DNA from: DASZTU01 sp035493835
GTDB lineage: Bacteria > Pseudomonadota > Alphaproteobacteria > Rhizobiales > Devosiaceae
Reading direction: 5' to 3'
DNA length: 59,402 bases
Assembly: GCA_035493835.1 (NCBI GenBank)
Contig: DATJHO010000092.1
Coordinates: 1 to 59,402, forward strand
The first letter of the stretch is position 1. Every line of letters begins with the position of its first letter. A program made the position numbers and the translations under genes. Shown piece by piece: positions 17,318 to 25,280 of this stretch. The notes under the pieces were generated by a model. It made no database searches, was not told where the DNA came from, and saw nothing but the letters and a program-made list of their open reading frames with translations.

Positions 17318-19747
17318 CTAGCTGCGCAACACGCCGCCGGTCGCCTTGGTGACGGCGGCGACGACCGACTGTGAGATTCGTTCAATCTCCTCGTCCGTCA
17401 AGGTTTTTTCGCGCGGCTGCAGGGTAATCTGGATCGCCAGCGACTTCTTGCCCTCGCCCACATGGGCGCCTTCGAAGAGGTCGAACACGTCAACACCCAC
17501 GATCAGGTTCTTTTCGGCGCCGCGGGCCGCACGGATGACGGTTGCCGCCGGCACATCGCGATCGAGCACGAAAGCGAAATCGCGCGACACCGGCATCAGG
17601 TCCGGCAGATCGAGTGCCGGTTTTGCGCGGGTTGGTTTTTTGCGCGGGACGGGTACGGCATCGAGGTCGATCTCGAAGGCGACCACCGGGCCGGTGAGGT
17701 CCAGCGCATCGAGCACGCTGGGGTGCAGCTCGCCGAACCAGGCGATCGGCGCCTTGGGGCCGAGCTGGATGCGGCCGCCGCGCCCCGGATGCGCCCACGC
17801 CGCGGGCTCGGCGAGGAGTTGCAGCTTGTCGATTTCGAGGCCGAGCGCATCGAGCGCCGCGCCGAGATCGGCCTTGGCGTCGAACACGTCCACCTTCTTG
17901 GCCTTTTCGCGCCAGTGGCGACCAGCGCCCGCAGGACCGGCGGTGCCGGTGCGGATGACGCTGGCGTAAGTGTGTTGGCCTTCCGGCGCATCGGACAAGA
18001 ATACTTGCCCGACCTCGAACAGGCCCAGATCGGCAAGACCGCGATTGGCATTGCGCCGCGCCGCCGCCAGGAGCCCCGGCAGCAGCGAGGGCCTCATGTC
18101 GGTCATCTCGGCGGCGATCGGGTTGGCGAGTTTTAGCTCGTCACCCCCGCCGCCAAAACGGCTGGCCTCGGCCTCGGAAATGAACGACCAGGTCACCGCT
18201 TCGTCGAGCCCGCGCGCCGCCAGCGCCCGGCGCACGAGCCGGCGGCGGTTCTGCATGGTGGTCAAGACCTTCGGGGCGACGGCGGCAAGGCGCGGCAACG
18301 GCTCGACCGGAACATTGTCGACCCCGGCCATGCGCATGACCTCTTCCACGAGGTCCGCCTTTTGCGTCACATCCGGGCGCCACGAGGGAACGGTCACGCC
18401 GAAAAACGGTCCAAAGCCATCGACGGCAAAGCCGAGGCGCTGCAGGATCGCCGTGATCTCACCGGCCGGCAGGTCGAGGCCGGTCAGGCGCTTCACTTCC
18501 GACAGCGGAAATTCGATGGTCGTGCGCGGAGATTCCACGTGCCCAGCGATTACCGGCTCATAGGCGGTGCCGCCGCAGAGCTCGAGCACCATCTTGGTGG
18601 CGAGCTCGATGCCCGGGCGGACGCTTTCCGGATCGACGGTGCGTTCGAAGCGGTAGCGGGCGTCGGAGTTGATGCCGAGCTTTCGGCCCGCCGAAGCGAT
18701 CACCAGCGGATCGAACCAGGCGCATTCGATGAAGACATCGGTGGTCTCGTCCGACGAGCCGGTCGATTCCCCGCCCATGATGCCGGCGATCGAAATGGCG
18801 CCGGACTCGTCGGCGATGACGCACATCGAAGGATCGAGCAGATAGCTCTTGCCGTCGAGCGCCAGCAGGCTCTCGCTCTCGCGCGCCATGCGGGCATGGA
18901 CATTGCCCTTGAGCTTATCGGCATCGAAGACGTGCAGCGGCCGGGCCCGGTCATAGGTGATGAAATTGGTGATATCAACTAGGGCATTGATGGGCCTCAG
19001 GCCGATAGCGCGCAGGCGCGCCTGCAGCCAGTCGGGCGACGGCCCGTTCTTGACCCCGGTGATCAGCCGGCCGGCGAACATGCGGCACGCCTGCGGCTCG
19101 TCGGCCCCGAAACGCAGATCCACGCCGATCGGGCCGGGTCCGGAAGCGGTCGCCGGAACGGCCGCGATCTTATCGTTCTTGAGCGTACCCAGCCCGAAGG
19201 CGGCGAGATCGCGCGCGATGCCGAGCACACCGGTGCAGTCACCGCGATTGGGGGTGATGGAAATATCGAAGACGACGCCGTTGATGCCGGCATAGTCCAC
19301 ATAGGGCACGCCGACCGGCGCATCTTCCGGCAGCTCGATGATGCCATCGTGATCTTCCGAAAGTTCCAGCTCGGCCGCGGAGCAGAGCATGCCGTTGCTG
19401 ACGGCGCCGCGGATAATGACGCCTTCCTTCAGGGTAAAATCCTTGCCCGGAATGTAGGTGCCGGGGAAGGCGAACACCGATTTGAGGCCGGTGCGCGCGT
19501 TGGGCGCACCGCACACCACATCGATCAGCACGCCGGTGCCGGCATCGACCTTGCAAACGTTGAGGTGGTCGGAATTGGGGTGCGGCTCGGCCGAAACCAC
19601 CTTTGCGACGACGAAGGATTTTAGCGCCTTGCCCTGCTCCTCAACGGATTCGACCTCGAGCCCGACGGTGGTCAGCGCGGTCGAAATCTCATCGGCGGAG
19701 GCCGCGGTTTCGAGATGTTCCTTCAGCCAGTCGAGGGTGAATTTCAT
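17318..19747 (-). CDS. pheT: Phenylalanine--tRNA ligase beta subunit
   Basis: An 809-residue beta subunit of full length. Domains in order: tRNA-binding EMAP-II/OB-like domain (residues 40-150, with AEPHPNSDHLNVCKVDAG), B3/B4 editing domain (about 210-380), B5 domain (about 405-475), catalytic-like core, and the C-terminal FDX-ACB anticodon-binding domain (about 715-808). It pairs with PheS to charge tRNA-Phe and to remove mischarged tyrosine. The ATG overlaps the stop of the upstream exonuclease gene (ATGA), so it is translated in a chain of overlapping genes that starts from pheS. Confidence 0.97.
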   Translation of the reverse strand: MKFTLDWLKEHLETAASADEISTALTTVGLEVESVEEQGKALKSFVVAKVVSAEPHPNSDHLNVCKVDAGTGVLIDVVCGAPNARTGLKSVFAFPGTYIPGKDFTLKEGVIIRGAVSNGMLCSAAELELSEDHDGIIELPEDAPVGVPYVDYAGINGVVFDISITPNRGDCTGVLGIARDLAAFGLGTLKNDKIAAVPATASGPGPIGVDLRFGADEPQACRMFAGRLITGVKNGPSPDWLQARLRAIGLRPINALVDITNFITYDRARPLHVFDADKLKGNVHARMARESESLLALDGKSYLLDPSMCVIADESGAISIAGIMGGESTGSSDETTDVFIECAWFDPLVIASAGRKLGINSDARYRFERTVDPESVRPGIELATKMVLELCGGTAYEPVIAGHVESPRTTIEFPLSEVKRLTGLDLPAGEITAILQRLGFAVDGFGPFFGVTVPSWRPDVTQKADLVEEVMRMAGVDNVPVEPLPRLAAVAPKVLTTMQNRRRLVRRALAARGLDEAVTWSFISEAEASRFGGGGDELKLANPIAAEMTDMRPSLLPGLLAAARRNANRGLADLGLFEVGQVFLSDAPEGQHTYASVIRTGTAGPAGAGRHWREKAKKVDVFDAKADLGAALDALGLEIDKLQLLAEPAAWAHPGRGGRIQLGPKAPIAWFGELHPSVLDALDLTGPVVAFEIDLDAVPVPRKKPTRAKPALDLPDLMPVSRDFAFVLDRDVPAATVIRAARGAEKNLIVGVDVFDLFEGAHVGEGKKSLAIQITLQPREKTLTDEEIERISQSVVAAVTKATGGVLRS

Positions 19748-20376
19748 TTATAATTGCTTTCGGTGGCTTCGATGTAGTCGAGGCGGCCTGAGAGTTCGAA
19801 GAGTTTTACCAGCACGTTGGCAAAGCCCCGGGCATCGTCGATTGCCCGGTGCGTGTGCGGGATGTTGCCATACCATTCGGGCGGCACGCGCTGCATGCCC
19901 CATTTCAGGTATTCGGCGCCGCGGAGCGTGCCGGCCATGGTGTAGAGGCAGACGCCGCCGCCGCGAAAGATCTGCCGGCTGGTGGTCGGGCCGCCGAGGA
20001 CGCGCGTGCCGGCGAACGTGTCGAGATATTCGTCCATCCACGGACCGTCAAAAATCATCGGCGCAGCGGCGAAGACGCGGAACCCGGGGAGGCTTTCCAC
20101 CCAATCGGCGAAACGGGGCATCACCGTGTCGGGCGACTCGGGGTTTTCGGTCGCCGCCTTCCAGGCCTCGGGCTGCGTCGCCCACCAGGCCATGGTCGCT
20201 TCATCGCGCTGCCGGTCAGGACGCGGGGTGAGCACCGCCTCGAACTCGCCAAAACGCTCGCCCTTGGCGTTGATGGCGACCGAGGCAAAGCTCAGCATCG
20301 AGGAACGGCGGGGATTGGGGCCATCAGACTCGATGTCGGTGACGACGAAGGTGGTGGTCTGGTCGGGTTCAGTCAC
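19744..20376 (-). CDS. DEDDh 3'-5' exonuclease
   Basis: A 210-residue RNase T/DnaQ-fold exonuclease. Exo I is FVVTDIESDG (Asp, Glu), Exo II lies in MIFDGPWMDEYLD (Asp), and Exo III is HTHRAIDDARG (His, Asp), so the DEDDh set is complete. No polymerase or helicase domain is attached. Substrate is unknown: DNA repair, or RNA/tRNA 3' trimming, would both fit. The GTG at 20376 with GAGGTG upstream is chosen; it overlaps the ASCH gene by eight bases, and its stop overlaps the pheT start by four. Confidence 0.85.
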   Translation of the reverse strand: MTEPDQTTTFVVTDIESDGPNPRRSSMLSFASVAINAKGERFGEFEAVLTPRPDRQRDEATMAWWATQPEAWKAATENPESPDTVMPRFADWVESLPGFRVFAAAPMIFDGPWMDEYLDTFAGTRVLGGPTTSRQIFRGGGVCLYTMAGTLRGAEYLKWGMQRVPPEWYGNIPHTHRAIDDARGFANVLVKLFELSGRLDYIEATESNYK

Positions 20377-20803
20377 GGGGCAGCACCTCAATCAGGCGGA
20401 ACCGCTCGCAGATCAGCTCCATGTCCGGCGACCAGCCGCCGTGGCGTTCGAAATAGCTCCGATGCCCTTCGCGCCACTCCGCGAGCGAGCGAAAGCCCTC
20501 GCCCTCGTCAAAGGCGAATTGCTCGTCGACCTGGTCGAAGTGGCGAATTTTGACTTCGAGCGTCTCGACGATGGCGGCCGGGCGGCCCTGCCCGTCGAGC
20601 ACGATGTCGCGGCGGCCGACCTCGGGCGCTGTTTCCTTGCCCGGCCCGAAGTCCTGCAAGGCGCCACACGTCGCCGTCTTGGTGCCGGCAACCACCAAAG
20701 CGAGCAAATCGTCCGCCATCTCCGGGCTATCTCCGAAGGAGAAGCGGACCGCATCGATGTAGTGGCCAGTTTGGGCCGGCGAGAAAAGTTCAGGGTCGGT
20801 CAC
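20369..20803 (-). CDS. ASCH domain protein
   Basis: A 144-residue single-domain protein. LLALVVAGTKTATCGAL is the ASCH signature (G-K-x-T) and RFRLIEVLP the last strand of the PUA-like beta barrel. ASCH proteins bind RNA or act on modified nucleosides; one E. coli member (YqfB) is an N4-acetylcytidine amidohydrolase, and Lys and Thr of the motif are conserved here. The start is GTG at 20803, overlapping the DUF2442 stop (GTGA); the reading frame upstream to 20953 is a shadow of DUF2442. Confidence 0.85.
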   Translation of the reverse strand: MTDPELFSPAQTGHYIDAVRFSFGDSPEMADDLLALVVAGTKTATCGALQDFGPGKETAPEVGRRDIVLDGQGRPAAIVETLEVKIRHFDQVDEQFAFDEGEGFRSLAEWREGHRSYFERHGGWSPDMELICERFRLIEVLPRD

Positions 20804-21063
20804 AGCTGCCGGGCCCCCGGCGCCTTTTCGCCGCGCAACATGCCGGCGATGGAGATGTCTTCGTCGACCCGGGGCCAGTGCAGCCCCATAGGCATGAGTT
20901 CGATCTCGCTGCGCTGCTCGGGCGTAGCCCCAATCAGGCGCGGATACCACCAAAGCGGTGTCGACAAAGTACGGCCGTCCGCGAGGGTGACATGCAGATG
21001 CTCCGCATCGCAGTGGGCCTCGACCGGCCGGCTATCGACGATCTCAATAACTAAAGTGGTCAT
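20800..21063 (-). CDS. DUF2442 domain protein
   Basis: An 87-residue protein matching DUF2442: HLHVTLADGRTLSTPLWWYPRL followed by the LHWPRVDEDISIAGMLRG ending. The family is of unknown function; members often sit next to DUF4160 in toxin-antitoxin-like pairs, but no DUF4160 is present here. It is the first of three small genes between pheS and pheT, 29 bases after pheS and overlapped four bases with the ASCH gene. Confidence 0.88.
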   Translation of the reverse strand: MTTLVIEIVDSRPVEAHCDAEHLHVTLADGRTLSTPLWWYPRLIGATPEQRSEIELMPMGLHWPRVDEDISIAGMLRGEKAPGARQL

Positions 21064-21092
21064 TCCAGGCCTCCCTCAGCAGCGTGGACATT

Positions 21093-22184
21093 CTAGCTGC
21101 TCAGCCCCCCGAACAGCGTCGGCAGGTCGAGCGGCCGGAAACCGTAGTGGTCCAGCCAGCGTTTGTCGGCCTCGAAGAAGGCGCGCAGGTCCGGGGTGCC
21201 ATATTTCAGCATGGCGAGGCGGTCGAGGCCCATGCCCCAGGCAAAGCCCTGGTACACGTCCGGATCGAGCCCACAATTGCGCAGCACGTTGGGATGCACC
21301 ATGCCGCAGCCCAGGATTTCGAGCCAATCCGAGCCCTCGCCGATGCGGATCTCGTTGCCGCGGCGGTCGCACTGGACGTCGACTTCCATCGAGGGCTCGG
21401 TGAAGGGGAAAAAGCTCGGGCGGAAGCGGGTGACGACGCTCTCGACCTCGAAGAAGGCTTTTAGAAACTCCTCCAGCACCCAGCGGAGCTGGCCGATGTG
21501 GCTCGATTTGTCGATCACCAGCCCTTCGACCTGATGGAACATCGGGGTATGGGTCTGGTCGGAATCGTTGCGGTAAGTGCGGCCGGGGATGACCACGCGG
21601 ATCGGCGGCTCCTGCGTCTGCATGGTGCGGATCTGCACCGGCGAGGTGTGCGTGCGCAAAACCTTGCGGCTTCCATCGGGCCCGGGTTTCAGGAAGAACG
21701 TATCGTGCATCTCCCGCGCCGGGTGGCCTTCGGGGAAATTCAGCGCGGTGAAATTATAGTAGTCGGTCTCGATGTCCGGGCCTTCGGCGATGGCAAAGCC
21801 CATGTCGGAAAAGATCGCGGTGATCTCGTCCAGCACCTGGCTGACGGGATGGATGCGGCCGGCGGCGGTGGGCGCGGGCGGCAGCGGCAGGGTGACATCG
21901 ACGCGCTCGGCGGTGAGGCGGGCGGTGAGCGCCTTTTCCTTCAGCTCGGCGAGGCGAGTTTCGATCTGGCCGGCGACCTCGTTCTTGAGTCCGTTGATCA
22001 GCGGCCCGGCCGATTTGCGTTCGTCGGGGGGCATGGAGCCAAGGGTCGCGAGGAGCGCCGAGACCGAGCCCTTCTTCCCCAGCGCCGAAACGCGCACGGC
22101 ATCGAGCGCGCCCTCATCGGCTGCGGCGGCGATGGCGCCGTTGAGGTCGCGGCGGAGGGTATCGATGGTTTCGTCGAGGGACAT
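21093..22184 (-). CDS. pheS: Phenylalanine--tRNA ligase alpha subunit
   Basis: A 363-residue alpha subunit. Residues 1-95 form the coiled-coil tRNA-binding arm; the class II catalytic core has motif 2 in RVVIPGRTYRNDSDQTHTPMFHQVEG and motif 3 in GMGLDRLAMLKYG. It activates phenylalanine with ATP and charges tRNA-Phe together with PheT. Unlike many bacteria, pheT does not follow directly: DUF2442, ASCH and exonuclease genes intervene. A family D repeat occupies its leader. Confidence 0.97.
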   Translation of the reverse strand: MSLDETIDTLRRDLNGAIAAAADEGALDAVRVSALGKKGSVSALLATLGSMPPDERKSAGPLINGLKNEVAGQIETRLAELKEKALTARLTAERVDVTLPLPPAPTAAGRIHPVSQVLDEITAIFSDMGFAIAEGPDIETDYYNFTALNFPEGHPAREMHDTFFLKPGPDGSRKVLRTHTSPVQIRTMQTQEPPIRVVIPGRTYRNDSDQTHTPMFHQVEGLVIDKSSHIGQLRWVLEEFLKAFFEVESVVTRFRPSFFPFTEPSMEVDVQCDRRGNEIRIGEGSDWLEILGCGMVHPNVLRNCGLDPDVYQGFAWGMGLDRLAMLKYGTPDLRAFFEADKRWLDHYGFRPLDLPTLFGGLSS

Positions 22185-22209
22185 CGTTGGGTTCCAGTGA
22201 ACTGGAGCC

Positions 22210-22311
22210 GTTCATCGTTTCAAGGAAACGCTGAACGATCTCCAAGTCTTTGTTGTGTCGCGTTTCCGAACCGGAAAAGTGGCAGCCACTTTTCCTGGAA
22301 ACACTCTAACC
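22210..22311. repeat. Repeat family D, full-length element in pheS leader
   Basis: About 100 bases beginning with CGTTTC-AAG-GAAACG and containing the perfect palindrome GGAAAAGTGG-CAG-CCACTTTTCC (22273-22295) flanked by GTTTCC. This is the short element common between genes in Rhizobiales. It separates rplT from pheS and ends about 25 bases before the pheS start. Confidence 0.8.
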
Positions 22312-22327
22312 TGCCAACAATCACCGG

Positions 22328-22422
22328 CGTCATTCCGGCGAAGACCGGAATCCAGGGCTTTCAGCTAACGCCAAAGGGATGGCGAGGCATCAAGATGGAC
22401 CCCGGCCTTCGCCGGGGTGACG
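22328..22422. repeat. Repeat family B-like element (CGTCATTCCGG variant)
   Basis: Inverted ends CGTCATTCCGGCGAAGACCGG and CCGGCCTTCGCCGGGGTGACG; related in layout to the CGTCATGGCCGGGC elements at 23292, 25073 and 49063. Confidence 0.8.
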
Positions 22423-22453
22423 CGGTGTTTGTTGCGCGCCATGGGTAACAAAC

Positions 22454-22493
22454 GAAAAAGCCCCGCGCCACCCCGGAAAGGACGGCGCAAGGC
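22454..22493 (-). terminator. Intrinsic terminator after rplT
   Basis: On the minus strand GCCTTGCGCC pairs with GGCGCGGGGC (two G-U pairs) followed by TTTTT, 34 bases after the rplT stop. It separates rpmI-rplT from pheST. Confidence 0.75.
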
Positions 22494-22526
22494 TTCAAAT
22501 TGGCCTCAGCAGCAGCGAAAACGTGC

Positions 22527-22928
22527 TTAGGCAGAAATCCGCTCGTGCGTGGTCTTCTCGATGCCTTCGAGATAGCCCAGAGCAGCCTTCGCCTTGGCGA
22601 CCAGCACGCCGAACGCCTCGGGCTGCGTGATCGCGAGATCGGACAGCACCTTGCGGTCCACGGCGATTTCCGCCTTGCCGAGGCCGTCGATAAATCGGCC
22701 ATAGGTCAGCCCGTGATCGCGGACCGCGGCATTGATGCGCTGGATCCACAGCGCGCGGAAATTGCGCTTGCGCTGGCGGCGATCGCGATAGGCATACTGG
22801 CCGGCCTTTTCGACCGCCTGCATGGCAATACGAATGGTACTCTTGCGGCGGCCATAATAGCCTTCGGCAGCCTTGAGAACCTTCTTGTGGCGGGCGTGGT
22901 TGGTTACGCCTCTTTTAACGCGTGACAT
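22527..22928 (-). CDS. rplT: 50S ribosomal protein L20
   Basis: A 133-residue protein with the long basic N-terminal helix of L20 (MSRVKRGVTNHARHKKVL, RRQRKRNFRALWI) and the globular C-terminal domain ending in a short extension. It binds 23S rRNA early in 50S assembly; in E. coli and Bacillus it also represses its own operon. Twelve bases after rpmI, same transcript. Confidence 0.98.
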   Translation of the reverse strand: MSRVKRGVTNHARHKKVLKAAEGYYGRRKSTIRIAMQAVEKAGQYAYRDRRQRKRNFRALWIQRINAAVRDHGLTYGRFIDGLGKAEIAVDRKVLSDLAITQPEAFGVLVAKAKAALGYLEGIEKTTHERISA

Positions 22929-22940
22929 CTTCGGCTGCTC

Positions 22941-23141
22941 CTAACGGTTATACGGCATGTACCACTTGACCAGACTCTCATCGCCCTTCTTCAGCACCTT
23001 GGTGCCACGGTGGGAGCGGATGTAGTCGGCATTGTGGCTGGAGAGCCGGTGACGCTTGCCTGCGACGCCCGCCTTGACGCGGCCGCTCGCAGTCATCTTG
23101 AAGCGCTTCTTGGCGCCTGACTTGGTCTTCATTTTGGGCAT
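22941..23141 (-). CDS. rpmI: 50S ribosomal protein L35
   Basis: A 66-residue basic protein with the L35 pattern MPKMKTKSGAKKRFK and the LSSHNADYIRSHRG segment. First gene of the rpmI-rplT pair. The start is preceded by AGGAT and, a further few bases upstream, by a terminator-like hairpin, suggesting attenuation. Confidence 0.98.
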   Translation of the reverse strand: MPKMKTKSGAKKRFKMTASGRVKAGVAGKRHRLSSHNADYIRSHRGTKVLKKGDESLVKWYMPYNR

Positions 23142-23165
23142 TTTGCTATCCTAGTTCGATGCATC

Positions 23166-23200
23166 AAAAACCGCCACGGCATGCCTGTTGGCCGGGCGGT
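23166..23200 (-). terminator. Terminator-like hairpin in the rpmI leader (possible attenuator)
   Basis: On the minus strand ACCGCC-(CGGC...GCCG)-GGCGGT is followed at once by TTTTG, forming a two-part stem with T tract that ends 24 bases before the rpmI start codon. It is either a second terminator for infC or an attenuator of rpmI-rplT. Confidence 0.55.
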
Positions 23201-23291
23201 TCGCTGGAAGGCGGCGTTATAGGGAAGCGCCCCCGCACTGGCAAGCGGATTCAGCGCCGTGGGCCCGCCCCGCGGGATTGCGCCCCCGCCT

Positions 23292-23393
23292 CGTCATGGC
23301 CGGGCTTGACCCGGCCACCCATGATGCCGGCCACAACCGCGTGCGATACGAACGGGGCCTCATGGGTCCCCGGGGTCAAGCCCGGGGATGACG
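23292..23393. repeat. Repeat family B (copy 1)
   Basis: CGTCATGGCCGGGCTTGACCCGG ... CATGGGTCCCCGGGGTCAAGCCCGGGGATGACG: two hairpin-forming halves in inverted order, about 100 bases, the MITE-like layout of a dispersed alphaproteobacterial repeat. Confidence 0.85.
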
Positions 23394-23471
23394 ATGAGGA
23401 GAGGGCGGGGATGACGATGAGGAGGGCGGTGTTCCAGCTGCGCGGGTCGCTCCCGCGCTCCCCGAGAAAAG

Positions 23472-23495
23472 CAAAAGGCGGCCACAAGGACCGCC
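23472..23495 (-). terminator. Intrinsic terminator after infC
   Basis: On the minus strand GGCGG-TCCTTGTGG-CCGCC followed by TTTTGCTTTT, 25 bases after the infC stop. It implies that rpmI-rplT need their own promoter or read-through. Confidence 0.65.
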
Positions 23496-23519
23496 TAATC
23501 CATTCGACCGGTGCTAAAC

Positions 23520-24056
23520 TCACTTCGGAGCCAGCACCATGACCATCTGCCTGCCTTCCGAGCGGGGCGAGGATTCGACCTTGGCGGCGGTTTCCATCAT
23601 GTCGCGGACTTTCAGCAGCAATTGCATGCCCAGTTCCTGGTGCGCCATCTCGCGGCCGCGGAAGCGCATGGTCACCTTGACGCGGTCGCCGTCGCCCAAA
23701 AATTTCGTCACGGCCTTCATCTTGGTGTCGAAGTCGTGCGTGTCGATGTTCGGGCGCAGCTGGATTTCCTTGACCTCGATCACCTTCTGCTTCTTGCGCG
23801 CTTCGGCCGCCTTTTTCTGCGCGGCATATTTGAAGCGGCCGAGATCAAGGAATTTTGCGACCGGCGGCGTGGAATTGGGGGAGATGATGACGAGATCGAA
23901 ACCCTGCTCCTGGGCAGTGGCGATGGCGTCACGGGTGCGCAGCACACCGAGATTTTCGCCTTCGGCGTCGATGACCTGAACGTCGGGGCTCTGAATATCC
24001 TCGTTGGAAAGCGGCCCCTCCTTCTGGGGCGCAAGGGACCTCATTGGACGGCGAAT
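23520..24056 (-). CDS. infC: Translation initiation factor IF-3 (ATT start codon)
   Basis: A 178-residue IF-3: N-terminal domain with NEDIQSPDVQVIDAEGENLGVLRTRDA and linker helix, then the C-terminal domain KVIEVKEIQLRPNIDTHDFD through MRFRGREMAHQELG. It keeps the 30S subunit free and discriminates against poor start codons. The start is ATT at 24056: AAGGAAG lies seven bases upstream and the product then begins RRPMRS, the usual alphaproteobacterial N-terminus. An ATG four codons inside is less well placed. Rare AUU starts on infC are the known basis of IF-3 autorepression. Confidence 0.95.
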   Translation of the reverse strand: MRRPMRSLAPQKEGPLSNEDIQSPDVQVIDAEGENLGVLRTRDAIATAQEQGFDLVIISPNSTPPVAKFLDLGRFKYAAQKKAAEARKKQKVIEVKEIQLRPNIDTHDFDTKMKAVTKFLGDGDRVKVTMRFRGREMAHQELGMQLLLKVRDMMETAAKVESSPRSEGRQMVMVLAPK

Positions 24057-24105
24057 GGCAAAACTTCCTTTTCGTTGACTCGGGGGCGCTCGGCGGGAGC
24101 GTCGC

Positions 24106-24135
24106 TAAAATCGTGTCGGGGCGGAGATAAGTCAA
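24106..24135 (-). promoter_or_regulatory. Predicted infC promoter
   Basis: TTGACT (24130-24135) and ATTTTA (24106-24111) on the minus strand, 18-base spacer, about 50 bases before the ATT start. A GATTTT -10 with 17-base spacing is equally possible. Confidence 0.5.
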
Positions 24136-24253
24136 CTAGCAAAGCTGATGATTCCGCGGCACCGCCCCAACGCCTCGAACCTTGCATGGTTGCGCCCGGC
24201 ATTGCCGAAGGGCTAGACCAAATATTGACTGATCTTTGAAAAGGGCGATGCCA

Positions 24254-25024
24254 ATGCCGGACGTGGTTGAGACATCGTTAAGCGTGGGAACGGGCGCCGG
24301 GGTCAGGGAAATTGCGGTGCTGAGGCGGGCCGGCGATAGCCCGGGCCTGTTCTGGCTCGGCGGCTTCCGTTCCGAGATGACCGGCGGCAAGGCCACGGCG
24401 ATCGACGCCTTCGGCGCCACCGAGGGCCTCGCCATAACCCGATTTGATTATTCCGGGCACGGGCGCTCGGGCGGCGATTTCCTCGAGGGGACGATCAGCC
24501 GCTGGCTGGAAGAGGCGCTGGCGGTCTTTGCGACGACGACCGGACCGCAGATCCTCATCGGCTCCTCGATGGGTGGCTGGCTCGCGCTGTTGCTCAACCG
24601 GGCGCTCAGGGCGGCGGGACAATCCCGCGCCAAGGCCATGATCCTGATCGCGCCGGCAGTCGACATGACGGAGGATTTGATGCGCGAGAAATTTACCCCC
24701 GAGGACTATGAGGCGCTGACGGCCAAGGGGATGGTGCTGCAGCCCTCCCAATATTCAACGGAGCCCTACCCGATCACCGCCAAGCTGATCGAAGACGGCA
24801 TGCACCATCTTCTGTTCGGCGGGGTGATCGAGACGGGCTGCCCGGTGACGATCCTGCAGGGCGGGCAAGACCCCGACGTGCCGCCGGAACACGCGCTAAA
24901 ACTGGTTTCGCATCTGCTGCACGATCCCGTCACGCTGACGATGGTGCCCGACGGCGACCACCGCCTGAGCCGGGAGCAGGATTTGAAACTGCTCGAGGCG
25001 GCGGTGCGGCGGGCGATGGAGTAG
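24254..25024 (+). CDS. Alpha/beta hydrolase, ABHD10-like
   Basis: A 256-residue alpha/beta hydrolase with nucleophile elbow LIGSSMGGWLALLL, acid in LQGGQDPDVPPEHAL and base His in PDGDHRLSREQDL, so the triad is complete. RFDYSGHGRSGGDFLEGTISRW and the overall pattern match the ABHD10 branch of serine hydrolases, which act as acyl-protein thioesterases or glucuronidases in animals; bacterial substrates are not known. Start at 24254 is chosen because AAGGG lies eight bases upstream; ATG 24248 is too close to it. Divergent from infC. Confidence 0.82.
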   Translation: MPDVVETSLSVGTGAGVREIAVLRRAGDSPGLFWLGGFRSEMTGGKATAIDAFGATEGLAITRFDYSGHGRSGGDFLEGTISRWLEEALAVFATTTGPQILIGSSMGGWLALLLNRALRAAGQSRAKAMILIAPAVDMTEDLMREKFTPEDYEALTAKGMVLQPSQYSTEPYPITAKLIEDGMHHLLFGGVIETGCPVTILQGGQDPDVPPEHALKLVSHLLHDPVTLTMVPDGDHRLSREQDLKLLEAAVRRAME

Positions 25025-25072
25025 CACTCGGCCGGTCCCCTGGCCGGCTAGGGTGCACCCCTCCTCCCCCTG

Positions 25073-25179
25073 CGTCATGGCCGCCGGGCTTGACCCCGCC
25101 ACCCATGATGCCCTCGCCAAGTCCGCTCCTGTATTGTCGCAAGGCTGCATGGGTCCCCGGGTCAAGCCCGGGGATGACG
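25073..25179. repeat. Repeat family B (copy 2)
   Basis: CGTCATGGCCGCCGGGCTTGACC ... CATGGGTCCCCGGGTCAAGCCCGGGGATGACG, same two-hairpin layout as 23292-23393, between the ABHD10-like hydrolase and the diguanylate cyclase. Confidence 0.85.
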
Positions 25180-25280
25180 ATAGGGGAGAGGCTCGGGATC
25201 TAGCCGCCGGCTTTCGTTCAGAAAGGCCGTGTCGGCGTCGGCAGCGGCGGCTTGGATGAGGGCCGCCCTCTCCTCCTCCT

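Noticed and set aside
20800..21063. Toxin-antitoxin module involving DUF2442
   Set aside because: The usual DUF4160 partner is absent and the gene is embedded in a housekeeping operon.
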